A DNA stretch of 64,000 nucleotides from Lysobacterales bacterium. Its GTDB lineage: Bacteria > Pseudomonadota > Gammaproteobacteria > Xanthomonadales > UBA2363. Where the stretch lies: NCBI GenBank assembly GCA_019634735.1, contig JAHCAT010000003.1, positions 62,001-126,000 on the forward strand, given 5' to 3'. Under the pieces are notes generated by a model. It ran no database searches. It was not told the DNA's origin and saw only the letters and a list, made by a program, of their open reading frames with translations. The position numbers were made by a program, and so were the translations under genes. This document shows, one piece after another, positions 34,484-43,081 of the stretch (positions are counted from its first letter, which is position 1; each line of letters starts with the position of its first letter).

Positions 34484-35757
34484 AGATTTTCTGCGCACCG
34501 AAGGGTTGTCCGGCTCCGCCCGGGCAAGACTTAGAGGTTCTGCTCTATGGCCAACGTAACCGTGCTGACAAGCGGCAGGGGAGTGCGGGAGAAGCGGTCC
34601 AGCGGAAAATCTACCGCGCTGGACTATTGCCCGATCAGCGAGCTTGGGACTTTCTCTCCCTGGCGTTGGCCGTGGTGACGGCGGATGTCTCAGTGACGCG
34701 TAAAGACAGCGCCGATGGATGGACTCGCCAGATTGAGCTGGTCGTTGCCGTTTCAGACCCGGTTTTCTGGTCTACGCAATCCGATGCCATCGAAGCGATG
34801 ATGGGCTTTCTTTCCACGGATCGTTGGCGGCTCAATTTTGTCGGAGGAGGGCATAAGCCGAAGGCGCCATCGAAGCTGGTGCGGCCCAAGGAAGACTGTG
34901 TGGTATTGCTCTCCGGTGGACTGGACAGCTTGGTTGGTGCGATCGACTTGGTGGAAGAGGGCTACTCGCCCTTGGTTGTGAGCAACGTAGTCAGAGGCGA
35001 CGCGGACAACCAGAGCATGTTCGCTGAACGCATCGGCGGAGGACTCAACCACCTGGCACTCAGTCACAACGCCACTCCGCCGTGGGGCAAGGAAAGCTCG
35101 CAGCGCGCTCGATCCATCATCTTCCTAGCATTTGCCGTCGTGGCGGCGACCACGCTCGAACGTTACCAGGCAGGCGAGGAAGTGCCTGTGTTCGTCTGCG
35201 AAAATGGCTTCATAGCGCTCAATCCAGCTCTCACCCATATGCGGTTAGGCAGCTTGAGCACGCGCACGGCCCATCCTGAGTTCTTGAGCAGGCTGCGCGA
35301 CCTTCTGGGCAGCGCAGGGCTGAGAATTCGGCTCGATAACCCGTACGAGAACAAGACCAAGGGGCAGATGCTGAACGAATGTAAGGACCAAGCGTTGCTC
35401 GAAGAGCTGGCCCTCTCGTCAGTCAGCTGCGGGCGCTACCGAGTATTCCGTTACACACACTGTGGGCGTTGCGTGCCCTGTCAGGTTCGCCGGGCGGCCA
35501 TCAACGCTTGGGAACATGTGGACGACACGCGCTACGTTTACAAGAACCTAGGCAAGAAGGACGTTGATCACGCGAAGTTCGATGACGTTAGATCCATCGC
35601 GATGGCCATCGCTGAAGTAAAGATAGATGGGATCGATGCCTGGCTGTCTTCCTCCTTGTCCTACCAGCGGATGGGCGACCGGGCACAGCGCCGAGAGCTC
35701 GTGGAGCGCGGGTTGGCCGAGCTCGAAAGTTTGCATGCGGAACTTGGTGTGACGTGA
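34480..35757 (+). CDS. qatC: QatC, QueC-like PP-loop protein
   Basis: The 425-aa protein has a PP-loop ATP pyrophosphatase motif SGGLDS (145-150) and a C-terminal zinc-ribbon-like cluster (CGRYRVFRYTHCGRCVPCQ) as in QueC, the 7-cyano-7-deazaguanine synthase. Relative to QueC it has an extra N-terminal domain of about 135 residues. In Qat it may modify a protein or nucleotide using QueC-like chemistry (inference). The ATG overlaps the qatB stop by 4 bp (ATGA), so the genes are translationally coupled. Confidence 0.92.
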   Translation: MKIFCAPKGCPAPPGQDLEVLLYGQRNRADKRQGSAGEAVQRKIYRAGLLPDQRAWDFLSLALAVVTADVSVTRKDSADGWTRQIELVVAVSDPVFWSTQSDAIEAMMGFLSTDRWRLNFVGGGHKPKAPSKLVRPKEDCVVLLSGGLDSLVGAIDLVEEGYSPLVVSNVVRGDADNQSMFAERIGGGLNHLALSHNATPPWGKESSQRARSIIFLAFAVVAATTLERYQAGEEVPVFVCENGFIALNPALTHMRLGSLSTRTAHPEFLSRLRDLLGSAGLRIRLDNPYENKTKGQMLNECKDQALLEELALSSVSCGRYRVFRYTHCGRCVPCQVRRAAINAWEHVDDTRYVYKNLGKKDVDHAKFDDVRSIAMAIAEVKIDGIDAWLSSSLSYQRMGDRAQRRELVERGLAELESLHAELGVT

Positions 35758-36503
35758 TTGATTTCCACTGTCACCTGGACCTGTACCCCGATCCGCATGC
35801 TGTCGCTACAGCCTGTTTGGAGCGTGGGCTCTATGTCCTTTCGGTCACGACTACGCCTTCCGCCTGGAAAGGCACATCGACACTGGCGTTGGGGAAAAGC
35901 CGGATAAAAACCGCACTAGGTCTTCATCCCCAAGTGGCACATCAACGCAAGTCAGAGCTTGAGCTATTTGAACAGCTCGTAGCACAAACGAGCTACGTGG
36001 GCGAAATAGGCTTAGATGGGGCGCCCGAGTTCAAGTGCCATTGGGCAGACCAAGTGGAGGTTTTCGAGCGGATCCTTATGGCGTGCGCCAACGCCGGTGG
36101 CAAGGTCCTCTCATTACATAGCCGCCGGGCGAGTAAGGAAGTCCTGAGGCGGTTGGCCGACCATCCGCGGGCGGGAATACCAATCCTTCATTGGTTTAGC
36201 GGCACTAAAAAGGAGGTCGACAGAGCTGTAGAGCAGGGGTGTTGGTTTAGTGTGGGCCCAGCTATGCTCGCAAGCTCGAAGGGGCGAGCTCTAGTTGAGC
36301 GCATGCCCCGGGAGCGGGTGCTAACCGAATCAGATGGACCATTTTCGAAGATGAAAGGTCGCTCGATCTTTCCGTGGGAAACTTCGCTTGCTGTACACGC
36401 CCTAAGCGCGTTATGGAAAGTGCCTTGCGCTGAGGTGGACAAACAACTCCTGTTAAACCTTAAGCGGTTAGGATCAGTTTTATTCTACGGGCGGAATGGG
36501 TGA
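35754..36503 (+). CDS. qatD: QatD, TatD-family metal-dependent DNase
   Basis: The 249-aa TatD-like protein starts at GTG with the metal motif D-F-H5-C-H7-L-D. It has GEIGLDG, LSLHSRRA, ILHWFSGT and the final ESDGPF, the order of metal ligands in TatD hydrolases. TatD enzymes are 3'-5' exonucleases; in Qat this subunit is the likely nuclease effector. The GTGA overlap with qatC completes a fully coupled four-gene operon. No other gene follows before 36639. Confidence 0.93.
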   Translation: MIDFHCHLDLYPDPHAVATACLERGLYVLSVTTTPSAWKGTSTLALGKSRIKTALGLHPQVAHQRKSELELFEQLVAQTSYVGEIGLDGAPEFKCHWADQVEVFERILMACANAGGKVLSLHSRRASKEVLRRLADHPRAGIPILHWFSGTKKEVDRAVEQGCWFSVGPAMLASSKGRALVERMPRERVLTESDGPFSKMKGRSIFPWETSLAVHALSALWKVPCAEVDKQLLLNLKRLGSVLFYGRNG

Positions 36504-36638
36504 CGGTCGCAAGGATTGATTGAGGGAGCGCTATTCTCTTGTGGAGATGAGTGTAAAGTGCTGGGTGATGCCTAGCGAAAGGGCTTACGGTGTGCTGCGG
36601 GCAGCCTGGATGTGCATGTCCGGGCTGCGCCCACTGCT

Positions 36639-38252
36639 TCAATCAAACCCATCCGCAAACACCCCATCGATCACCGCCCCCACCTCCACCGCCCCGCTGT
36701 CGCAGTTGCCGCCGGCTGGACGCAGGCCGCCGCGCTGGTCGTCGGGGAACAGGGCCAGGGTGCAGTTGGCGACCGGGATGCGGTTGATGGCCGGGCTGCC
36801 GGCCGGCGGCGGGCGGGTCGGGGTGGGGCCGCCGTAGTCGCCGTAGGGCTGCAGGGGCAGGGCGATGGCGTTGGCGTCGCCGGTGGCGGTGAAGGCGCCG
36901 CCGCAGTTGGTGTCGTCGCTCAGGTTCCAGCCGGTGGAGGACAGCACGCCGGCACAGTTGCCGCCGGGGTTGCCGGCCAGCAGGGAGCCGAACACCTGGA
37001 CGCTGGAGCTGCCGGCGCCCTCGCTGGCGATGCCGGCGCCGTAGCCGGCGCTGTTGCCGCTCAGGGTGGAATAGAACACGAAGCCGGACGGCGTGCCGGC
37101 CTGGGCGATGGCGCCGCCGCCGCTGGCCGGGCCGCTGGCGGTGTTGGCGTGGAAAGTGCTGTTGCCGGTCAGCATCGAGGCCAGGCTGTACAGGGCGCCG
37201 CCGTGGCTGCCGGACTGGTTGCCGGTGAAGGCGCTGTTGTAGACGTTGACGACGTTGCCGTAGGCGCTGATCGCGCCGCCGGTGGTGGCCGCGGTATTGG
37301 CGGTGAACTGGCTGGACTGCACGAACAGCGTGCCCTCCAGCGACCAGATCGCGCCGCCGTCGCCGACCTGCGCCTGGTTGCCCTGGAAGCGTCCGCGCGC
37401 CACCGTGGTGGCGATGCCGCGGCTCTCGATGGCGCCGCCGTAGCCGGCCAGGTTGCCGGTGAACTCGCAGTGCTCCAGGCGCACGCCGGTGCTGCCGCCG
37501 CCGATGTACACGGCGCCGCCGTCGAAGGCGCGGTTGCCCTGGAAGCGGCTGTGGCGGATCGACGCCTGGCCGGCCGCGGTGCCGTTGCTGTGGACGGCGC
37601 CGCCGGTGCCGGGGAAGTTGCCGGCGTTGACCACGTTGTCCTGGAAGTCGCTGTCCAGCACCAGCAGGCTGCCGCCGTCGTTGTCGATGGCCGCGCCGCG
37701 CGCCGGCGCGCGGTTGCCGATGAAGCGGCCGCGGGTGATGGTCGCGGTGCCGTAGTTCAGCACCACGCTGGCCAGGTTGTCCTCGGCGGTGACGGCGGTC
37801 AGCCGCAACTGCCCGAAGTTCTCCAGCGGATGCGCGCCGTTGGCGGTGCCGCGGCGCAGGGTCAGCCGGCGCAGGTCCAGGCTGGCGCCGTTGAACACCT
37901 GGAAGAAGCCCTGGGTGTTTCCGCCATCGAAGACGATGCGGTCGGCGCCGTCGATCGTCACCGACGAGGAGATCTGCCGGTAGGCACTGAACTCAATGGT
38001 CACCGGCGCCGCGCCACAGTTGAAGGTGATCGTGCCGCCGCCGGTGCTCTGCACCTGGCCCAGCGCCGCCACGAAGCCGGCCTCGTTGCAGTTGGCCGGC
38101 CCGACCACGGCGTCGGCCGCGGCGGCGGGCGAATGCCAGGGCAGGGCGAGTGCCAGCGCCAGGGCCGGCGCCAGCGGCCAGGCTGCGGCTGACGGCGCGC
38201 GGCGATTGGCGCCGGCGCGTGTGAGGACGTGAGCGGGGCGGGGCAGGTCCAT
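36639..38252 (-). CDS. Secreted right-handed beta-helix protein (choice-of-anchor type) with FADGFD tail
   Basis: The 537-aa product has a long basic N-terminus, then a signal core (LAPALALALALPWHSPAAAA). It has many parallel beta-helix repeats of the polymorphic-outer-membrane-protein type (GGAVYIGGGSTGVRLEHCEF, GGAISAYGNVVNVYNSAFTG). A C-terminal segment, DYGGPTPTRPPPAGSPAINR, matches the end of choice-of-anchor Q/CSLREA-type proteins. It ends DGVFADGFD, the shared tail. It is probably surface-exposed or secreted; no enzymatic site is visible. Its upstream region (38234-38443) is repeated elsewhere in the window. Confidence 0.85.
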   Translation of the reverse strand: MDLPRPAHVLTRAGANRRAPSAAAWPLAPALALALALPWHSPAAAADAVVGPANCNEAGFVAALGQVQSTGGGTITFNCGAAPVTIEFSAYRQISSSVTIDGADRIVFDGGNTQGFFQVFNGASLDLRRLTLRRGTANGAHPLENFGQLRLTAVTAEDNLASVVLNYGTATITRGRFIGNRAPARGAAIDNDGGSLLVLDSDFQDNVVNAGNFPGTGGAVHSNGTAAGQASIRHSRFQGNRAFDGGAVYIGGGSTGVRLEHCEFTGNLAGYGGAIESRGIATTVARGRFQGNQAQVGDGGAIWSLEGTLFVQSSQFTANTAATTGGAISAYGNVVNVYNSAFTGNQSGSHGGALYSLASMLTGNSTFHANTASGPASGGGAIAQAGTPSGFVFYSTLSGNSAGYGAGIASEGAGSSSVQVFGSLLAGNPGGNCAGVLSSTGWNLSDDTNCGGAFTATGDANAIALPLQPYGDYGGPTPTRPPPAGSPAINRIPVANCTLALFPDDQRGGLRPAGGNCDSGAVEVGAVIDGVFADGFD

Positions 38253-38443
38253 GGCGGGGCTCCGAAGCGGATCGGGCAGGAAAGTGACAGGTGGGCGCTG
38301 GTCGACTACCGCGCCAGCGCCGGCCGGTTACAGGCCTTACGACACGAATGCCGGAAACGGGCCAGGGCGAACAGGACACCCGCCGGGAGACAGGCCGCGC
38401 GTCCTGGGCCTGCAACGGGCGCCCGGATCGCCCGGGCCTGCTG
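38234..38443. repeat. 150-bp upstream-region repeat, copy 1
   Basis: The sequence that spans the start and leader of the beta-helix gene recurs at 42808-42995 and in part at 49862-49995. The core runs from GACTACCGCGCCAGCGCC through GACACGAATGCCGGAAACGG and GGAGACAGGCCGCGCGTC. Read on the minus strand it leads into the gene's ATG at 38252. Function may be regulatory; the rest of the gap to 38650 shows no gene. Confidence 0.75.
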
Positions 38444-38649
38444 TTCGTTTACGCGGGAGCAGTGCCGGACCCGACAGGGGGTTGGGTGTTGCGCCGCCTC
38501 TCGGCCACGGGTCAGCGCTCGCGGATGCGGGCGCCGAGCGTATTCAGGTTGCCGACCATGGACCGGCCAGCGCAGGGCAGGGCGGGACGTCCTTGTTCTT
38601 CGCAGGGCCGCCCCGGGCTAGACTTGCCAGGCAGCCAGGAGTGCACGTC

Positions 38650-38859
38650 ATGCAACTCACCGCCGTGATCGTTCCAGCCGAGGAAGGCGGCTACATCGCA
38701 ATCAATCCGGAAACCGGCACCACCTCGCAGGGCGATTCGGTCGAGGCGGCCTTGGCCAACCTCACGGAGGCGACCGAGCTCTACCTTGAGGAATTTCCAG
38801 CCAAGTCTTTTGGCAAGCCGATCCTGACCACCTTCGAGGTGGCGGCACGTGCCGCCTGA
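38650..38859 (+). CDS. hicB: HicB antitoxin
   Basis: The 69-aa protein is the HicB partial-RNase-H fold: MQLTAVIVPAEEGGYIAINP, DSVEAALANLTEATELYLEE. It is short, with no C-terminal DNA-binding domain, as in many HicB proteins encoded before hicA. It should bind the HicA toxin. The hicA frame starts 11 bp before its stop. Confidence 0.85.
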   Translation: MQLTAVIVPAEEGGYIAINPETGTTSQGDSVEAALANLTEATELYLEEFPAKSFGKPILTTFEVAARAA

Positions 38860-38998
38860 GCTTCCCGTCGTTTCGGGGGAGGAGCTGGCAAGGGCACTGC
38901 AGAACCTGGGATTCGCTAGGCTCAGGCAGAGTGGCAGCCACGTCATTCTGCGCAGCGGATCAACTGGCCGCGTCGTGCCGCTTCAAGATCTCGGTTAA
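38849..38998 (+). CDS. hicA: HicA toxin, C-terminally truncated
   Basis: GTG-started frame of 49 codons overlapping hicB. It matches the HicA mRNA interferase: VSGEELARALQNLGFARLRQ, then SGSHVILRS with the catalytic His in the GSH motif, then VVPLQDLG and a TAA. Intact HicA continues after VVPL with about 20-25 residues (typically ...GTLRGILRQAG...), which are missing here. The toxin is therefore probably inactive or altered. Sequence after the stop is AT-richer and unrelated. Confidence 0.72.
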   Translation: MPPELPVVSGEELARALQNLGFARLRQSGSHVILRSGSTGRVVPLQDLG

Positions 38999-39144
38999 GA
39001 GTCTGCTTCTTTTGAATGGTGTTGTGCAAAAGGTATTCTGGCCCCGTTTTTCCATGTGTTCTGCAATCGGCATGAGGTGCGGAATATCGAGCCTATCCCA
39101 GCCATTGTCCTTGGATTTTCTGAAGGCTAGAAGTGAGTCTTCGC

Positions 39145-39930
39145 TCAGCGCTGCCGAAAAGTGGTTTCAGTCGTGCAGCATCCTGGCGCGTTTCCGAAAC
39201 AAGTATTCAATTGGCTCTTTGCCCTGGACTCGGCCTCTTCACGGCTCCCCCCGCACTGCGGTTCAAGCGTTATTGGTGAGAAGTATTGCGACGGGCTTCC
39301 ATCAAGATTGCGGCACCCCGTGACGCGAGTGTACGCGACCACATTGCAAGCACCCGGAGCGGGGGAACTTGGCGGACGCGACGGGATCGGGGGCTGGCCT
39401 GGCTGAAATGTTGAGCGTGCAGTCTGCCCTGGCAGCAATGTCCTCGTGCACGCCCAGTTGGATTGCACTTGCGAAACGCAGCCTTGGGTCCCGCTACCGG
39501 TTCGGGCTCGCATTGCGAAGCAATAGCGTGAATTGGGTGCCAAGTTCTTGAAAGCGCGACGAGAACGAAGCCCGTAAACCAAACCTTCTCGCCTGGTGCC
39601 TCCCGTGATGTCGCGTCCTATTGCGTTGCCGTTCGCGTCTCGAACAGAAATATCGAAGTACATCGTGTGAGGCTGGTCTCCCCAGCCGATCGATCCAGAG
39701 CGATTCATGCCCTTACCCGTTGTATTTCTCCAGCTAAGTTCGATGTGTGTATCGGAAAGAGCCTGAGCAACCAGTTGGTTTGGAGTTCCGGGTCTATTGC
39801 TACACGATGCCATAGCATCGAGGGTGGGCACGAAAGTGCCAAGCACACAAGCTGCGGCAGCCCTGATCGTCGCCGCAGCGCCGACATTGCGGGAAAAAGA
39901 GTAACGTGGGGCGCAGTGCATGCTCTTCAT
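39145..39930 (-). CDS. Secreted fibronectin type III-like protein
   Basis: The 261-aa product has a probable signal region (TIRAAAACVLGTFVPTLDAMA), then a fibronectin-III-like domain: GTPNQLVAQALSDTHIELSW, MYFDISVRDANGN, FKNLAPNSRYCFAMRAR. A Pro-rich linker (PGQPPIPSRPPSSPAPG) leads to a Cys-containing tail. Base composition is lower in GC than the core genome, suggesting transfer with the neighbouring hicBA region. No enzyme motif; perhaps an adhesion or binding protein. Confidence 0.6.
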   Translation of the reverse strand: MKSMHCAPRYSFSRNVGAAATIRAAAACVLGTFVPTLDAMASCSNRPGTPNQLVAQALSDTHIELSWRNTTGKGMNRSGSIGWGDQPHTMYFDISVRDANGNAIGRDITGGTRREGLVYGLRSRRAFKNLAPNSRYCFAMRARTGSGTQGCVSQVQSNWACTRTLLPGQTARSTFQPGQPPIPSRPPSSPAPGACNVVAYTRVTGCRNLDGSPSQYFSPITLEPQCGGSREEAESRAKSQLNTCFGNAPGCCTTETTFRQR

Positions 39931-40092
39931 GTCATCTCCGATATAGGTCGATGTTGCTGCAATCCAATCTACACAGGGTGCGTATCGCTGCCGCCACAGC
40001 CAACCCTGCTGCGCTGTGCGAGGCGGCTTGTACCCATACTAGGCAGCCTTGGTGCTCATTTGGGCGTTAGAAAGAGGACAACGAGTTCACAG

Positions 40093-41055
40093 ATGGTGGA
40101 CAATGCCGGCATGGAACTGCCCGACGTCTCGCTGGATCGTCTGAGAGTCTTCCTAACCGTCATGAGTACCGGAGGGTTCACTCTCGCCGCACGGCGACTG
40201 CGCGTTGGAAAGAGCGCCGTCAGTCAGCAAATCGCAAAGTTGGAAGCTGAGTTAGGCCATCCTCTGTTCACGCGCACTACCCGCCACGTTGTTCCGACCG
40301 AGGCGGCCGCCAGACTCAACGATGTGTGCATGCCGCTGTTGCGCGATCTGGAAACAGCGATTGGATCGATGGGGAGTTCAGGGCTTTCGGGCAACCTTCG
40401 GGTCACCGCCCCGTCCGACTATGCAAACATCGTCCTGTGTCGTGCCTTGGCTGAGTTCTCTTCACTGCATTCGCAATTGCGTATCGAGCTGATTGCTGAC
40501 AGCAAGCCACTTGACCTGGTCGAGCAAGGGCTGGACCTAGGCATACGCCTGGGCTGGCCACGGGATTCAACACTTCGCGCAATCAAGGTGGGCGATTTCG
40601 GCCTGACCGTCGTCGCAGCACCCTCATATCTGGCAAAGTGGGGGCCACCCAGGCATCCAGGTGATCTCGCAGGGCGCGATTTCATAGCTCTGAGTGTGTT
40701 GCGACAACCGCTTGTTTGGAACTTCTCCAACTTGGTGGGCGAAACTCACAGGGTGCGCGTGCTTGCGCGCTTCAGCGTCAATACGGTTGAGTGCATGCTC
40801 GGGTTTGCCCGTTGCGGTCTGGGTATTTCCATCGCAACGGACTTCTCTGTGGGAAGTGACCTGAAGCAGGGTTCCCTTGTGCAGGTGCTATCGGAGTGGA
40901 ACCTGCCTCGTGCAGGTATCTATCTCACCTGGCCGAACACTCGCGTGGAGTCTCCGAAGGTCCGGACTCTGATCAACTTCCTGCGCGGCTGGTTCAAGCA
41001 GAACGGGGCGGCAATCGACCAGCGCTGGCTGAGCATAGGTGGAGAACGTGGGTGA
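40093..41055 (+). CDS. LysR family transcriptional regulator
   Basis: The 320-aa protein has an N-terminal winged helix (LRVFLTVMSTGGFTLAARRL, then KSAVSQQIAKLEAELGHPLF) and the LysR substrate-binding domain (LRVTAPSDYANIVLCRALAE, LDLGIRLGWPRDSTLRAIKV). It belongs to the CrgA-like subgroup, which often regulates oxidoreductases. The ATG at 40093 (MVDNAGMELP) or 40111 may be the start; the upstream in-frame extension is not protein-like. The last 168 bp are antisense to the end of the S41 peptidase gene. Confidence 0.9.
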   Translation: MVDNAGMELPDVSLDRLRVFLTVMSTGGFTLAARRLRVGKSAVSQQIAKLEAELGHPLFTRTTRHVVPTEAAARLNDVCMPLLRDLETAIGSMGSSGLSGNLRVTAPSDYANIVLCRALAEFSSLHSQLRIELIADSKPLDLVEQGLDLGIRLGWPRDSTLRAIKVGDFGLTVVAAPSYLAKWGPPRHPGDLAGRDFIALSVLRQPLVWNFSNLVGETHRVRVLARFSVNTVECMLGFARCGLGISIATDFSVGSDLKQGSLVQVLSEWNLPRAGIYLTWPNTRVESPKVRTLINFLRGWFKQNGAAIDQRWLSIGGERG

Positions 41056-42177
41056 GAGGGGATTTTCCTCAGGCGCGGAGGCATGCAGTGCGCAGTTATC
41101 CCGGATTTCCTCAGAGCTGAGCGACGACAACAGGGTGCCAGGCACGCAGCCCACGTCCAACCAATCAAGCCATCTGGCCGCAGAGGCGTCTCGATCTTCC
41201 GGGTTGCCTTTGCCTTCGCCGAGGGCGCCCCGGGCGAGTTCGAGCGCGCGGTCTAGTGCTCGATCGGCCGGGACTTCGACGTCGGGCTGGACGCCCACCC
41301 CTTGCCAGTTGCCCTGCGTGATCGGGTTGATCGAGCGGCCTTCCGGCAGGTCGAGGGCGAAGTGGGCATGTACGCGGCGGAACTCGTATGGATGGGCGCC
41401 GCCGCCGGTCGTTTCGCCGACGATCACCGCCCGGCCCAGCGCCTGCAGGTTGTAGGCAACGGCTTCCGCTGCGGAGAACGTGCGGCGGGAGGTCAGGACG
41501 AACAGGGGCTTGGTGCCGCCAAAGCGGCGTCCAGGCACCCAGACGGGCGAGGTGTTGGCGCGCAACGTCTGGGTGGGTCGGTCGTAGGTTCCGCTCAGCG
41601 GCTGGTTGGGCTCGTCCAGCAGGTAGCCCGTCACCAGGTTTGCGGCGTCGCCGCCTCCGCCGTTGCGGCGCAGGTCGAGGATCAGCGCATCGCCCTGCGC
41701 GACGACGTTCATGGCGGCTGCGATCACGTCGCCGCCCATGTCCGTGGGCGGAAACACGCTCAACTCGAGCAGCATGATGTTCCCGTCCAGGCGCTCGATC
41801 CGTTGCACGCCGTGGTTGACGCCCGCGCCATACCAGCGCTCCATCTCGCTGCCGCCGAAGTCGGTTTCGCCCCCGTCCTCGGCGATCGGCGTCTCGCTGT
41901 AGCTCAGGCCCAGGTGGCCGTCGCCGGACTGTTCACGCAACCACTCGGTCACCTTGGCCGCATAGGCGTGTGGATCGCCTATGGCGCGCCAGGCCTGAGA
42001 TGCCCGGGGCAAGGCCCGTGCCAGCCGTCGACCCAGTTCGGGATCGACGTAGCGCTGTTCGAGAAGGACCGCGGCGTTGCGAAGGATCTGGGCCTGGTCC
42101 TCCGGATGCAGTGTCTGCGCGTGCAGGTTGCCGGCGAACAGGAGACATACGCACATCGGCAGCAGCGGACGGATCAT
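40888..42177 (-). CDS. S41 family (C-terminal-processing-like) serine peptidase, secreted
   Basis: The 429-aa product has a signal peptide (LLPMCVCLLFAGNLHA) and a tail-specific protease/IRBP-type domain: ALILDLRRNGGGG (164-176), the likely catalytic Ser235 in TSRRTFSAAEAVAY, and VGETTGGGAHP. The domain should end near residue 345 (WLDWLDVG). The remaining about 80 residues look foreign, are coded antisense to the LysR gene, and begin at a sequence (GGGTGCCAGGCAC) resembling the repeat ends, so the original C-terminus was probably replaced. It overlaps the marR stop by 4 bp in one operon. Confidence 0.83.
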   Translation of the reverse strand: MIRPLLPMCVCLLFAGNLHAQTLHPEDQAQILRNAAVLLEQRYVDPELGRRLARALPRASQAWRAIGDPHAYAAKVTEWLREQSGDGHLGLSYSETPIAEDGGETDFGGSEMERWYGAGVNHGVQRIERLDGNIMLLELSVFPPTDMGGDVIAAAMNVVAQGDALILDLRRNGGGGDAANLVTGYLLDEPNQPLSGTYDRPTQTLRANTSPVWVPGRRFGGTKPLFVLTSRRTFSAAEAVAYNLQALGRAVIVGETTGGGAHPYEFRRVHAHFALDLPEGRSINPITQGNWQGVGVQPDVEVPADRALDRALELARGALGEGKGNPEDRDASAARWLDWLDVGCVPGTLLSSLSSEEIRDNCALHASAPEENPLSPTFSTYAQPALVDCRPVLLEPAAQEVDQSPDLRRLHASVRPGEIDTCTRQVPLR

Positions 42178-42632
42178 CGTTGTTCCTCGATACGTGCACG
42201 GAAGGGCTTTCGTTCCAGCGCTGCGCAGGCGGCATCGACCGCCTGATACAGGGACACGGGCAGCTCCCGGTCGAGTGCGGCCGCTGCTTCGGCGACGGCC
42301 CGCCAGGTCGGTGCAATGCGTCCGACCAGGGCCCGCCCCGCGGCACTGATCTCAACCTCACGCGAACGCCGGTCAGTGCCAGTCCTGACCTTCACCCACC
42401 CGGCCGTGGCCATTTCCCGGATGGTCTGGGTGGCCGCGGGTTGGGAGACCTGGGCGATCGCAGCCAGGTCGCCGATGCACAGGGCCTTGCCGTGTGCGAG
42501 CTCGATCAGGAAGGGATAGAACCGCGGCCTGAAGTTCTCTCCGGCGTCGTCGTAGATCTGCTGGACGTCGCCGTCGAGCAACAGCAGCAGGCGGCGCAAC
42601 CGTGTGCCGAGTCCAGGCCGATCGATATCCAT
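42174..42632 (-). CDS. MarR family transcriptional regulator
   Basis: The 152-aa protein has a MarR winged helix: LCIGDLAAIAQVSQPAATQT recognition region and VKVRTGTDRRSREVEISAAG wing (the DxRS motif). It begins MDIDRPGLGTRLRRLL. It is encoded first in an operon with the S41 peptidase and probably controls it; the ligand is unknown. Confidence 0.9.
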   Translation of the reverse strand: MDIDRPGLGTRLRRLLLLLDGDVQQIYDDAGENFRPRFYPFLIELAHGKALCIGDLAAIAQVSQPAATQTIREMATAGWVKVRTGTDRRSREVEISAAGRALVGRIAPTWRAVAEAAAALDRELPVSLYQAVDAACAALERKPFRARIEEQR

Positions 42633-42676
42633 AAGCCCTTATATACCGACCCCAGGGTTGGCGGCAAGCGAAAACC

Positions 42677-42730
42677 GGGGTCGGAGTCGATTCTTTTCAG
42701 ACGATGACGCGCAGGTGCACTCTGACCCCA
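42677..42730. repeat. GGGGTC-type inverted element
   Basis: A short unit with near-inverted ends (GGGGTCGGAGT and ACTCTGACCCC) around CAGACGATGACGC. A second copy lies at 50022-50078. In both places it is close to a copy of the 150-bp upstream-region repeat. Confidence 0.65.
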
Positions 42731-42807
42731 CCTTCCGCACCCCGGTTTCCGGCTGCGGACGATGAGGCGCGGCTGCCGGAGCGGGTCCAAGCAAAGGCGC
42801 GGGCGGG

Positions 42808-42995
42808 CAGGGCAGGTCCATGCCGTGGCGCCGGATTTGATCGGACAGGAAAGTGCCAGGTCGGCGCTGCGGACTACCGCGCCAGCGCCAACCGGTTACA
42901 GGCCTTACGACACGAATGCCGGAAACGGGCCAGGGCGAACAGGACACCCGCCGGGAGACAGGCCGCGCGTCCCGGGCCTGCGGCGCTCGCCCGGC
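42808..42995. repeat. 150-bp upstream-region repeat, copy 2
   Basis: Nearly identical to 38234-38443 and in the same orientation, including the bases around the start codon (on the minus strand ATGGACCTGCCC, as in the beta-helix gene's ATGGACCTGCCC). Here no gene follows on the minus strand, so this is the abandoned leader of a lost paralogue. The CSLREA-type gene begins about 85 bp away in the other direction. Confidence 0.75.
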
Positions 42996-43081
42996 GACGT
43001 GATCCCTGGCCGACCCCGCTTCCGTACCCATGGGCGACGGCGCACTGCGCCAGCCGATCCTGTCCCCTGGAAGCCAACGCC

